Below are positions 10,156 to 20,236 of a DNA stretch of 64,000 nt, in pieces; position 1 is the stretch's first letter, and each line of letters opens with the position of its first letter. The stretch is from contig JAEUWY010000020.1 of assembly GCA_022059125.1 (NCBI GenBank), forward strand, positions 1,364,001-1,428,000, in the 5' to 3' direction. The notes under the pieces are model-generated. The model was not told the origin of the DNA, did not search any database, and worked only from the letters and a program-made list of their open reading frames with translations. A program made the position numbers and the translations under genes. The stretch is from Corynespora cassiicola. Its lineage: Eukaryota; Ascomycota; Dothideomycetes; Pleosporales; Corynesporascaceae.

Positions 10156-11445
10156 ATGGGTACCCCAGCTGGAGCCATAGATCCCCTTGACAGAGCTGCC
10201 CTCACACCACCAGATGGAGTCAAGCCAAACTTCGACAACCCTGGTGATCACAATGAGTTCTCCCTAGCCGTTCTCATCATTTGTCTGATAGTGACCGTTT
10301 CCATGGCCATTATGCGGATGTGGGTTAAGGCTTTCTATGTTCGCAAGCTCAATCTTGAAGACAGTAAGTTTGGCGCATCTTATACTCCGAGCTTCCATCT
10401 ATGATGGCTAACTGGACTGATTTTAGAGCTTCTACCAGTCGCTTTCGTGAGTTTAATGCTGCGTGGGTCGCAGTGATCACTCTGTATTAACGCATTATAG
10501 ATTCTTGCGATTGCACACATCACACCAGGATTTTGCATTTGGATGCTTCACCCCATCGTCCATCAGTGGGATATGCAGATGAGAGATTTGATCGTACTTC
10601 TCAAGGTATGCGATTTTTCTCCACAAGATAGACAGCAACTCATCCAGCTTCAGAATCTCCACGTTGGGTACGTCTTTTACGATGCGACGGTCCTCGTACT
10701 CAAGATCTGCATCATGTTGCAGTTCCTACGACTGTTCGTACCTGCCAAGTCACACTCAAAAACGTATTGGGTGACCCACATTGTGATATGGATCAACTCG
10801 CTCTTCTACTTTGCCAATATATTTATCGAGATTTTCTCCTGTAGACCCTTGGCAAAGCGCTGGAATCCCCTCATCACGCACGGGAGCTGCATCAACTCCT
10901 TGGTCAGCCATCCAGTGTCGGCCTGTCTCAATTTGACTCTGGACGCTATACTACTTGTGTGGTCGCAGCGTATCATCTGGTCTCTCCACCTTTCAAAGGA
11001 GCAGAGATGGAAAGTTGCTGTGCCTTTTATGGCTGGTATAATGTAAGACTCCCAACTCACACACCTCCCTTCCCCGCGAGACAGTCCTGACGAACAATGA
11101 TGCAGGGCATGTACGTGCGCTGGTCTTCGAGTATACACCAGTATCCGCCTGCTACGAACCGACGATGTCGCCTACTGGGGAGCGTGGATGGGCTTGTGTA
11201 CCATCCCCGAGATAAGCTCAGGCTTTCTGGTGTTCTCGCTCCCGGTGCTTCCCCATTTCTACAAGAGCTTGAGGAAACGGATTCACACGCGGTCCTCTAT
11301 GCCGCCGGGACACATGGCATCCGGCAAAGGACAGATCATAATCACACGGACCGACCATTTCATGGTTGAGTTCATGTCGGTGGGCTCTACCGAGTCGGTG
11401 CTGCCTATGACCGATCGTCCGGGGACTAGTACCCCGAAGCAGTAG
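10156..11445 (+). CDS. Pth11-like rhodopsin-domain integral membrane protein
   Basis: Five exons: 10156-10363, 10427-10446, 10501-10605, 10654-11042 and 11106-11445. They total 1062 nt, in frame, for 353 residues. The order of features matches the fungal rhodopsin-domain family (PF20684): N-terminal helix EFSLAVLIICLIVTVSMA, FCIWMLHPIVHQWD, VGYVFYDATVLVLKICIMLQ, NSLFYFANIFIEIFSCRPLAKRW, GSCIN, LTLDAILLVWSQRIIWSL, IRLLRTDDVAYWGAWMGLCT, and a cytoplasmic tail. Seven helices are plausible. Members are orphan GPCR-like membrane proteins; ligand and role are unknown. Exon 2 is only 20 nt. Intron 3 is 48 nt, a multiple of three, and has no stop, so a retained form would only add 16 residues. Confidence 0.85.
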
Positions 11446-11893
11446 ATGTTTGTTTTTCAAGGGTTCTCTTGTGGGAAATTCGGATTGGGACATGGGTTGT
11501 ACGCTATAGAGTTGCTGATGTTTTCTTGATACCCAAGACGGTTTTGGAAATTGTACCGAATTTGATTATTGTTTTTTTTGCACCTACTCAAGCAGTTTGT
11601 ATTATGCATGATATCCCCTATCTGCTTGTTATCTCAGTTTATTATATGAAGTTAACTCTGGCGACTATGTTGGTTGTGGGAGCCCTGCGTCTGATAGGAA
11701 GAAATGTTACTAAAAATAGCGCTTTCTCGGCTACTTTGATGACACATCTTGCATGACAGTTAATCATCATCCATCAACTGGAGCCTGGAGACACAGCAAA
11801 AACGATCGTGAAAGCTTGATGGTAGTATGTCACTACTTTTTGATTAGTATAATAATTAAATTGTTGGTCAATTTTTAACAACAATCGTAAACG
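11446..11893. other. Intergenic
   Basis: 3' flank of the rhodopsin-domain gene and 5' flank of the tRNA. A T-rich tract lies around 11570. No gene seen. Confidence 0.5.
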
Positions 11894-11978
11894 GCCCGCT
11901 TGGCTTAGTGGTACAGCGTCTCACTCGTAGCTATAGCGTGTGATGAGAAGATCCTCGGTTCGATTCCGAGAGTGGGCA
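11894..11978 (+). tRNA. tRNA-Thr (anticodon CGT) with a short intron
   Basis: Acceptor arms GCCCGCT and AGTGGGC pair with one G-U, followed by discriminator A. The D-arm region (TGGCTTAGTGGTA), anticodon stem TCTCA/TGAGA with loop CT-CGT-AA, and T arm (CCTCGGTTCGATTCCGAGA) are all present. The loop is interrupted after the base 3' of the anticodon by a 13-nt intron (GCTATAGCGTGTG), the canonical position for nuclear tRNA introns. A T-rich run (TTACTTTTTG) follows at once and fits a Pol III terminator. Internal A and B boxes are recognisable. It reads ACG codons. Confidence 0.93.
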
Positions 11979-12321
11979 TTTACTTTTTGTTTTTGGCTCA
12001 TAAGCCCAGCGCGGTAGTATCTCTCTTCCAGTCCAATGACATGCTTCTTCCCTTTTGCTCATTTTTTTTTTAAAAAAAAAAAACTGATTATATTCCGCTT
12101 GTTTTATGTCTTATGATCGTTGTAATGCTCGCTTGTATACATACTAAGATCTAGATGCCAATGTTGCGCGCGTGAAACTGAATTTCCTTTAGCTACACGC
12201 TATTTTTCAACTATAGAGCTACAATCTTAGGGCAGTCCAGCTGCTAGCTGTGTAGGCCTATGTATCGGGTTCACGCACATTTACAAGGCTTTGTCTTCTT
12301 TTGCGCATGTACCGGTGCCTT
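11979..12321. other. Intergenic with T10A12 tract
   Basis: Between the tRNA and the hydrolase 3' end. It contains a 22-bp run of ten T followed by twelve A at 12062-12083, which is self-complementary. No gene seen. Confidence 0.5.
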
Positions 12322-13371
12322 CTACCCTGAATCATCACCATTCTCGTATATATCGAGCTCATTGTCTTCAAGAAACTCATCCAATAGCTTGGCCACCTTC
12401 TTATTGTTGAGATCCGCAAATGGTATGTGTGTACTCCCTTTCAAATTCGTGTCTTCCCCCAATTTCAACACCTGCGCATTCCCACCATACTTATTGATCA
12501 GCTGCGCTGCCAATCTCGATTCCCTAACGCTGGTATAATTTTCCGCTCTATGATCTCCCCAAACGAACTGTATAGCTGGGACTCTCGCGAGCTTTTTGAA
12601 GCGTTCTAGGGATACCACAAAGGGACCAAACCCCCCACTCCCCGCAGTAATATTCGCATTATCTGGAAACACGTAGCCAACACTTTCGTACGTGACAATC
12701 GCCTTGATATTAGTCGAGTTCGCTTTCGTAGCTGCCATCATCGCCCTCAACCCGCCCGCCGAATTCGTCACATACACAATGTCTTTACCCATGCGCCCCG
12801 AATCCGCAGCGATGGCAGCTGCATCCGACTGCAACTCCACATTGGCTTTTGTGTCATACTCCACGTATCGCGCACTCGTCGCCTGCTGCCACGCCCGCTC
12901 GTCCTCCGTTGGGAACTGCACGTCGGGCCACCAATTCTTGAAGCTGGGTCCGAAATTCCATGCCCAAAAGTTTGCCTGGTCTTGATACGAGGGGGAATAG
13001 ATTGTCGGTTCGCAGGCCCAGTTTGCGCGTCCGACGCGAGGTCCATCCCATAGGTAGATGGGGTAGTTGCGCCGGAGGAACATGTCTTTGTAGCCTTCGT
13101 CGCCGTCCCAGCGGTTTTGCCAGACTTGCGTGCTGGAGCTGTGCCACATTACGATACTGGTTTTTCGTGGGCGCCAGGGGATGAAGTATTCTACATATCC
13201 GTGATCGCAGGAGAGGGTTTGGTTGGGGTTGAGAGGGTTGTGGATGATTTTGCCGCCGATTTGAAAACCGCCGGACTTCTCGAGGACTATAGGCAAGTGA
13301 GGCCGTCCATATTCCTCTGGCACGACATACGAAATCATAGCAAGGATCATAAGTTGTGTAATTGGCTTCAT
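12322..13371 (-). CDS. Secreted alpha/beta-hydrolase-like protein
   Basis: Continuous minus-strand frame. The ATG at 13371 gives 349 residues beginning MKPITQLMILAMISYVVPEE, a credible signal peptide; the frame is open further upstream to 13470, but that extension is basic and would bury the signal. Features of the alpha/beta-hydrolase fold are TSIVMWHSSS near the first strand, YLWDGPRVGRANW, the nucleophile-elbow-like DIVYVTNSAGGLRAMMAA, IQFVWGDHR and a late His in KGSTHIPFADLN. The elbow reads T-N-S-A-G rather than G-x-S-x-G, so catalysis may be altered or the fold may belong to a divergent secreted esterase group. Substrate unknown. Acidic tail. Divergent to the acidic protein at 14270. 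Confidence 0.7.
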   Translation of the reverse strand: MKPITQLMILAMISYVVPEEYGRPHLPIVLEKSGGFQIGGKIIHNPLNPNQTLSCDHGYVEYFIPWRPRKTSIVMWHSSSTQVWQNRWDGDEGYKDMFLRRNYPIYLWDGPRVGRANWACEPTIYSPSYQDQANFWAWNFGPSFKNWWPDVQFPTEDERAWQQATSARYVEYDTKANVELQSDAAAIAADSGRMGKDIVYVTNSAGGLRAMMAATKANSTNIKAIVTYESVGYVFPDNANITAGSGGFGPFVVSLERFKKLARVPAIQFVWGDHRAENYTSVRESRLAAQLINKYGGNAQVLKLGEDTNLKGSTHIPFADLNNKKVAKLLDEFLEDNELDIYENGDDSG

Positions 13372-14269
13372 TATCTTCACGAGTTGAAGTGTCTTTCCTT
13401 TTCGAGGTTCGCAGTCATATGAGGTGAGGATCAATGAAGTTCTATGAGAAGCCATCACTTTTCCAAACAACGACCTTTGCCTTTTTATATCAAGTGCCGG
13501 TGTCGATTCAATAGCTTATCTTTCCATAGATACTTTGAGAGCTATAAGAGGTAATGAGATCAATATATGTATTGGTTCAGCCCTTGAAGGATTTATTGAA
13601 AACTGGGTACCCAGGAACGGAGGATTATATTCAATTTGATGCGAATCATGAGAGCATCTAATATGACCGATTACGACTTAATCTAATATACATATGGAGG
13701 GATTGTATTTATGTAGCAATTTGTATTTTCTTTTGTCTGAGAGTCTTCTTCCGGAATATTGCAGAGTGCGGCACGAAGATTCAGCCGACTTTTATCCTAG
13801 ATTTTTATTGGATCCCGAATTAAAACTCATATAACACCACCCAGATCTCTTAGTATATTGACTTACTCTTTTAGCCATCTTTTTCTGATCATTCAGACTG
13901 GCCATCCTCCGAATTTCATGTCCATAGGGGCAAAAATGGACTGTCCTACAATACTATGTCTACCAGTTCAGTCACAAATTTCAGATCATAAGCACAACAA
14001 ATGAGTCAACTTACAAGTTCGATCTGATTTTGGAAAACTTCATATGCATTGTTCCTTTGTATTCCCTCTGTTGGATTAAGGGATCTATAATTGAGCCTCT
14101 TTGTTTGGCGTCACAAAGGATTGTACCCAGGTAGTCTTAGTGTTTGGACCGAAACGCCACCTCCAGCCGTGACAAGGAGCTATGGGCTTTTCATCCTCTA
14201 AATCTCTGATTTCTATCTAATAGCCTTTCTCGCAACTTGATTTTGGAAAAAACGTTCTCTTTTTCAGCG
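13372..14269. promoter_or_regulatory. Divergent upstream region
   Basis: About 900 bp of AT-rich sequence between divergent genes. It presumably contains both promoters. No specific element could be assigned. Part of it, to 13470, could be coding if the longer hydrolase start were used. Confidence 0.4.
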
Positions 14270-15250
14270 ATGCAGGATATAGCTCCCGCACGCCGCTCTC
14301 AACGCCTCCGAGCACTGCAACAAACCCAATTCAAGCTAGTCACACCAAAGACACCAATCTATGAGCATAAAAAGGACTACCTGGCTACCTGGCTCCAGGC
14401 CTCTCAATCCCCACCTCTGACCCCCGAAGTCGACCTTGACGCCCTAGAAGCCTCGCTCAAGAAAACGCTCCCTAAACCCCAACCCTCACGTCGCCGCAAC
14501 CGTAACACTGCCCTCCTCGCAGACTCCGCCTCCGAATCTGACAAAGAGACCGAAGAATTCGAAGACAGCGATGCAGGTGAGCTCTTCCACCTCTCGCACG
14601 ACAACACCGAGTGGAACGCAGCCGACGACCTGAGCAGCAGCAGACACTACTCGTACGACAGCCGGTGCGAGCCCGGAAACGACGACTATGAGGAAGATGA
14701 CTTTGTCGTAGAGGACGGTTATGAGGATGAGGAGGAATACGGTTCTATGAAAAGTGAGGACGATATAAGCGAAATCACCATCGTTCCGCAGGATATTAGC
14801 ATGATTGATGCGATGAGAAGGGAGTCTGGGACAATAACGACAGCAACAAGTGAGTCTTCGAGGCGCTCGACGATGACGCGGAGCAGCACCTCAAAGCTGT
14901 TTTTCTCGGACCCGGATGATTTCTTGCAGCCTGTGCCCTTTTAGCCCGTTTCAAACGAGTCGCTTAGAGGTAGTCCGCGGCTGGGGGCGCTGCTGCCGCT
15001 TGTTGAGGAGGCTACGGAGGAGATTGTGGAGGATATCATGGATGCGATATCCAAATTCTCACGAAGATGCAATGGCAATTTGATGCCTGTGAGAATGAGG
15101 CTCTCTGCACCTGTGCTGGAGAATGAGATGATACGGGAGGCACTTGATCACGCTCGGCGGTTGGGGCTAGGAAAGAGAGTGTCGTTGGGTGACGGAAGCA
15201 TATGTTGCACTATAGGGCCAAAAAACGAGGCATCACATTATCATTATTAG
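14270..15250 (+). CDS. Acidic Ser-rich hypothetical protein, frame interrupted by TAG
   Basis: From ATG 14270 a frame of 224 residues reaches TAG at 14942-14944. The same frame then stays open for another 101 codons to TAG at 15248. The first part has a basic N-terminus (RRSQRLRAL), a KPxPSRRRNRN patch and long acidic stretches (EEDDFVVEDGYEDEEE). The part after the stop (VEEATEEIVEDIMDAISKF and onward) looks equally coding. Explanations: a nonsense mutation, for example from CAG; stop readthrough; or an intron. A GTGAGT donor lies at 14850, but the only frame-restoring acceptor I found (ending 14969) is weak. No known domain recognised; a nuclear role is only a guess from composition. Confidence 0.5.
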
Positions 15251-15438
15251 CATATCATCCCAATACTAAAAGGTTTAGATGCTACAGGATGACTTTCCAG
15301 TTCACCAACGTTCTTCTTTCGAGATTTCAAAGTTACTTCTTCCAATTACGTAGCCCTTGACCTATTTGGGATTAGCGCAACGGGCAACTCAACACCCATC
15401 TGAACCTCCCAAATTCCTCCCTCAACACCATCAGCGAG

Positions 15439-15837
15439 ATGAATCTAAGGAAGCGAGGGCCAAACAGTCGCCAGGATCCTCCTGTGCCCTTGAAGCTAAT
15501 ACAAGACCACCCAAGGAATGTCCAATCATTGGCAGATACGCGTCCCAATGGCCTCATCAAGCCTCTGCCCCTCGTCCCAGCGCCCAGTCCCATTGCCCGC
15601 GGAGCCTCAAAAGCACTACCTCCAAAGCCATTGCCCGAGATACCAGGACCGTCTGATTTTGATCATCTAGAGGTGAACTACCGCTACACGCTATACTGGA
15701 TGGCTGGATTTGCAGTATGGTTCGTTCTCATCGTCGTGCTCCTCCCCATCATCACCGAAAAAGACGCAATGCCAGGCTTCAACCGATTTCTCCGCAGGGG
15801 TGCAGCTTCCACGTTTGGCCTAAAAAGTAAGGAGTAG
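15439..15837 (+). CDS. Small single-pass membrane protein, unknown
   Basis: Intronless 132-residue frame starting at ATG 15439. The first ~75 residues are Pro-rich with repeated LPPKPLPEIP and PLPLVPAPSP motifs resembling SH3-ligand sequences. One clear membrane segment follows (YWMAGFAVWFVLIVVLLPII), then a short basic tail ending GLKSKE. This suggests an N-cytoplasmic or tail-anchored-like topology. Family not recognised. It lies close behind the interrupted acidic gene on the same strand. Confidence 0.55.
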   Translation: MNLRKRGPNSRQDPPVPLKLIQDHPRNVQSLADTRPNGLIKPLPLVPAPSPIARGASKALPPKPLPEIPGPSDFDHLEVNYRYTLYWMAGFAVWFVLIVVLLPIITEKDAMPGFNRFLRRGAASTFGLKSKE

Positions 15838-16070
15838 GCATTCGTGTTCAAAGGGCCCCGTTATTCAGCGTGGATACGCGAATTCCCATGTCATTCAGGA
15901 ACGGAACTAATGGTAATTCAAACGCCCATCCGGCAATTCAATGGCATTTTTCGGTAACTTCACGGCAAAAAAACAAAAAAAGTTTACATCACCAGAACAC
16001 ACAAACAGCCAAGGAATGATATGCTCGAGTCGCAACAATGGTGTACAATGCGGAATACGGGACTGGTATC
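15838..16070. other. Short convergent intergenic region
   Basis: Separates the small membrane protein from the acyl-CoA dehydrogenase 3' end. An A-rich run lies near 15966-15980. No gene. Confidence 0.5.
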
Positions 16071-17458
16071 TCACAATTTCGCTTCCTTGGCCGTGGCATC
16101 GACCAGGCTTTTTCGGCCACCAAACCCAAACAGATACGCCGCGACCTTGCGCATCTGAATCTCCTCACTGCCCTCGGTGATGCGATATCTGCGATGGTGC
16201 CTCCAGATGTGTTCAAAGGGAAAGTGCCTGGAATATCCATTGCCGCCATGTACCTGTATGGCGCGGTCAGCGGCTTCGCAGCACAGCCTGTTGGCCCAAT
16301 AATTGCACATGGACACCTTATCGCCAATCTTCTTCTCGACTTCTACGTGCGGCATGGAATCCATCTCCACGGCTGTCTTGCGGATCAGCTGGCGCAACAT
16401 CTCGCACTGTGTGGCGAGCTCTACGAGAGGGAATTGGATTGCTTGGTTGTGCGAGAGGGGCGTTCCAAAGGGGGCGCGCTGGTTGGCGTATTCGACGCTC
16501 TGCTGGACGCAGTACACGGCGGCTCCGAGCGAAGATGCGGCCTGTCGGATGCGGTTCTCGTGTACAAAGGCTTGAGCGACGCCCAGTCCATTGTGGATAG
16601 GGCCCAAAATGGCGCTTTCGGGAACCCAGACGTCTTTGATGGAGACAGTAGCATGGTCTGTCGGCATGTTCAACGTCCTACAGATGCTCAATTAGCAATG
16701 CAAGCACCTCTCCAGTCACGAGCAACGACATACCACTCATACGACTCAGCCTCTAATCCAGGCGTATTCCTCGGCACGACAAAGCAAGAAATGCCCCTCG
16801 CATCTCCATCCTTGCCCTGCGTCCGCGCAAACAAGAAGCAATGCGTCGCATGATGCATCCCGGTCTGCCACCGCTTATACCCATTCAACAACCACCCATC
16901 CACGCCGTTCCTCCTCTCCGGCCTCCCCTTGGTCGCCATATGCGTAGCATCACTCCCATGCCCCGGCTCCGTAAGCCCAAACGTAATCCTAACCCTCCCC
17001 TCCAACCTCCCCTTGATCAACTCCTCCTTCTGCGCCTCATTTCCAAAGTGCATCACCATGACCACGTCGGGGAAGTTGCCCACCATACTGTGCTCGTTTT
17101 GCAGGTCGTTGAACAGCCCCAGCCCCTTGGCCGCGAGGTGCTCGCGGATCACGGCCATCCAGAGATTGCTGCCGCGCCCGTCGGCGCTGTTCTGCCCACC
17201 GTATTGCCGCGGGAGCGAGAGGCGATAGAAGCCTGCTTCGTCGGCCAGGCGCTTAGATTCGAGGAGGAGGGCTTCCCATTCGGGGCGGGGGAGGCCGCCA
17301 TTGTCCCAGTCGGTGCGGGCGTGCTCGCGGCGGTGGTCGAAGAAGCGGTTGTTGTCGTCCTTGTGCTGGAGCGGCGTGATCTTGGTGTCGATGAAGGTGT
17401 CTAGGGCGGCCAGGTATTCTTGGAGGTCCGGCGGGATGGAGAAGTTCATGGTAGACAT
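16071..17458 (-). CDS. Acyl-CoA dehydrogenase family protein
   Basis: Two exons, 17458-16734 and 16677-16071, total 1332 nt and encode 443 residues starting MSTMNFSIPPDLQEYL. The three acyl-CoA dehydrogenase parts are visible in order: the N-terminal helical domain (LADEAGFYRLSLPRQYGG, NEHSMVGNFPDVVMVMHFG), the middle beta domain with the flavin-contact motif TFGLTEPGHGSDATHM, and the C-terminal helical domain (AFVHENRIRQAASSLGAAVYC, ERAPFGTPLSHNQAIQ-type segment, VHGGNGYSRHFPFEHIWRHHR, ITEGSEEIQMRKVAAYLFG). It oxidises an acyl-CoA to the enoyl-CoA with FAD. There is no obvious mitochondrial presequence and no C-terminal SKL, so location is open. The ATG at 17458 was chosen because the upstream frame is not family-like. 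Confidence 0.88.
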
Positions 17459-18361
17459 TTTGGAGGTTTTGCGCGGACGGGGAGAGCGCGAAGGGGTGGG
17501 AATGATGTATCTAGGTGTGAAGGCGCAATTAGCAATGCCTTTTAGCGATCTGGATATCGAGATGGGGATTTCGAATGCGCATTGGGCATGCCCGACATAT
17601 ACATGCAGGTCGGGTTGCGCATCTTGATGACTCGCAGCAGCGTGGTCGTGGTAGGATCTGGGGATTCGCGGAGGTCTGCGGGGAAAGGTACGCGCCAAGA
17701 GTTCCGGTGCCTCGGTCGGTGACTAGATGTCCATTGATCGGATTCTATTATTCCAAAGGCTCTCAAAAATCTAGAGGTGGACTGTTCTTTAACGTCCAAG
17801 CTGTATCTCTGTTATGCTCACATCACAAACATGTCTAGAAGTTGAAATGTAGACCAAGTGCAAGGCATTGAGACAGTAGGCTAATAAGCTGCGTCCACGA
17901 TAGTCGTAGAGCTCGTGAAATCGCCCATTGATGAACATTCCCATAGCCGATACAATCATTATACCACCTGTTCGACCTATTTCTCACGGCGCAATTCCCA
18001 CCATGCAGTGTCTTCCAAAGCCATCTTTCCCAGACAAGACACCAGCAGCAACCTCTTTCCGGAGTGTCTGTTTCTTTTCCAATTCTTGGAGGGCATCATT
18101 GGTGCCATTTGTGCCATTTTTTCCCCGCCTAATGGGCTGGATGCCCAGTACGATGGTGAACGCGGAAGCGTGGCGGGGATAATTTTGACGGCAGTTCCGA
18201 AGCGCATGACGGCGATCATGTACGCGGAGGTATGAACTGTCAAGTTCGAGCAAAGGGGAGCCCACAGGCGTGAACAGGTGAGAGTCAAGTACATTCGGGT
18301 CTATTTTCACTTCGTTAGCATATAATACGAAGCACCAGCCGGCGGCAGTAACCTACACGTA
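17459..18361. other. Intergenic with overlapping short frames
   Basis: About 900 bp upstream of the dehydrogenase and downstream of ORC5. Frames on both strands at 17915-18310 are open for about 100 codons but match nothing recognised. I treat the stretch as non-coding. Confidence 0.4.
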
Positions 18362-19892
18362 TCAATCCACGCCTCCCACAAGATACTCCCCCACCTCGAT
18401 GCCCACACTCCTCCCCAGACCCCTTACGTACTCCCAACCAAAGCACACCCTCCATCGGCTGCCAGCATCCAGCACGTCTGCACTCGCCAAACCGCCAGCG
18501 CGGACAAGTAATCTCATGCTCGTCAGAGTGGCAATCTGAGTGTAAAGATCAGCAACCTGAGGCACAGGGCTCTCGAGCAAGGCCCGAAAAATGGCTAACA
18601 GGCGATCCAGGCTGAACGGAGACGGTGCAAGGAGATGTCTTGGAATTTTGCGATGCTTGGGTTTGGTGACACCAGCGGTGGTAGACGGTGCTCGCCTCTT
18701 GTTCTTGCGCTTATCTGTGTGCTTCATAAAGTATGTGACGTCTGTTCGAGATGGGTTGTATGAGGCCAGGTATGCAGCAATAAGAAGGTGGCTGGTATAG
18801 TACGGAAGCTCGTGTGCAATCGTCCTGAGCCTCTTCTTGGTGCTCGGAGTGGCCGGCAGCACACTTCCTGCTGGTTTTTCTTGATCATCCTCGTGTGGTT
18901 GGATGATTCGGTCTTGGACTGCGTCCTCGCCCTGGAAGAGGAACCTGCGATTGACCATTAATCTTGCAAAATCTCTAGTACCGAAAGTCCCTGATATGAT
19001 GGGCTCGACAAAGGGCCTCCATAATCGCATGGCAGCATTCCTGAAGCTCACAAGGTCACGGCCAACATGTTTGGAGAGCGACTCCCATACGGCGCCCAGG
19101 AAGCGATTCCACACATATGCTTCGTCTTCTGCCGCGAGATCGGGGGTATAGTCCGGGTACTGCTCTGCTGAGGGGGGTGCAAGGAAGAGCTGCGATGGAT
19201 TCCTGCCTAGGATGAGGAGAATCTCCGCACGAGTGTAGGATGTGAAGTGGATATGTGGAATCCCGGGTCGATGAAGGGTGTGGGTGAGGGGGAGAGTGGT
19301 AATGAGAATAATGGATAGACCAAGTATCTGTTGGGTCAGCCTCAGAATGTAGATATTTTCGGGTATACTGGTCATACAGATTCTCCAAGCCTTGCTAAAG
19401 CAGCGCCCAAGGTGGGTGGTGCTTCCCGCTGCTTGTCTATGCCATCGAGTACTAGCACAAATCGGCCTCTTCCCTCTAATAGTCGGGACATATTGACTGT
19501 TAGGGAGCTCAGATTTTCGGTTCGAGCATACGGTCTGCGGTCAATGGCGCCTTCGTCTTCAGCATAGCGTTCGTCCAGGGCATCCAAGCACGACATGACG
19601 GTGCGCTCGAGAAGATGTCTGCCCGTTATGCATTCTCGGGATTTGACGAGGGCGAAGGGAATTCCCGAGGACTTCAGATATTCCTGTATTATGGAAGTCT
19701 TTCCGGTAGCGGTGAGGCCGTGTGCCACAACGAGGGGCGGGAGTGGGAGTTGTGGCTGGTCAAAGTTAACATGAAGCTTTGGATAACAGAGGCACATAAG
19801 CATACAGAATATAGGGCTGTCAATTGCTGGATTTGAGACTCTCTACATGGAAACTCCTCGCCGAGACGCTTGGTAGAGTCTTCCGACGTCAT
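18362..19892 (-). CDS. ORC5: Origin recognition complex subunit 5
   Basis: Three exons, 19892-19806, 19776-19378 and 19327-18362, encode 483 residues. Exon 1 (MTSEDSTKRLGEEFPCRESQ...) is the pre-AAA+ N-terminus. Exon 2 carries Walker A GLTATGKT (residues 49-56) and the Walker B-like FVLVLDGIDKQ. Exon 3 continues with HRPGIPHIHFTSYTRAEILLIL, characteristic of ORC5, then the C-terminal helical and winged-helix-like region. A basic linker with TKPKHRKIPRHLLAPSPFSLDRLLAIF is typical of ORC5 proteins. It acts in the nucleus as part of ORC, loading MCM helicases at replication origins. Both introns are very short (29 and 50 nt). The length fits the family. Confidence 0.92.
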
Positions 19893-20236
19893 GGCTGCGG
19901 TTGTTGTTTGGTGATGCGGCGGCGATGCGGAAGTGAGCGTTGGAGCCCTGGAGGTTGGCTGGACGTCGGACGCGCTAAAACTGGGAAGACGCGATGGCAC
20001 GTGCAGGCATTTGCACCAACCTTTCCAGGCCGGTAGGTCCAGAGTACCAGAATTCATCACCAAAGAAGAATCAGAGTAGTGTTTGCTCCCAAGCGTAATT
20101 CGTGCATTCATTGAGACTGCGTAATCTATAGTGTTCTATTTCTGTAAAGCCTGCCTCAAGCAGAGTAGACCGATGATGTGTGGACGCGTATCCAATGCGC
20201 GCCCTGGCCCAAAACCATGCCTGGCCATGACGTTTT
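19893..20236. promoter_or_regulatory. ORC5 upstream / TAD3 downstream region
   Basis: About 340 bp between two same-strand genes. It presumably contains the ORC5 promoter and TAD3 3' end. Nothing specific seen. Confidence 0.4.

Noticed and set aside
17915..18310. Overlapping ~100-codon frames on both strands between the dehydrogenase and ORC5
   Set aside because: No recognisable domain, no consistent splice model, and both strands are equally open, which suggests composition only.
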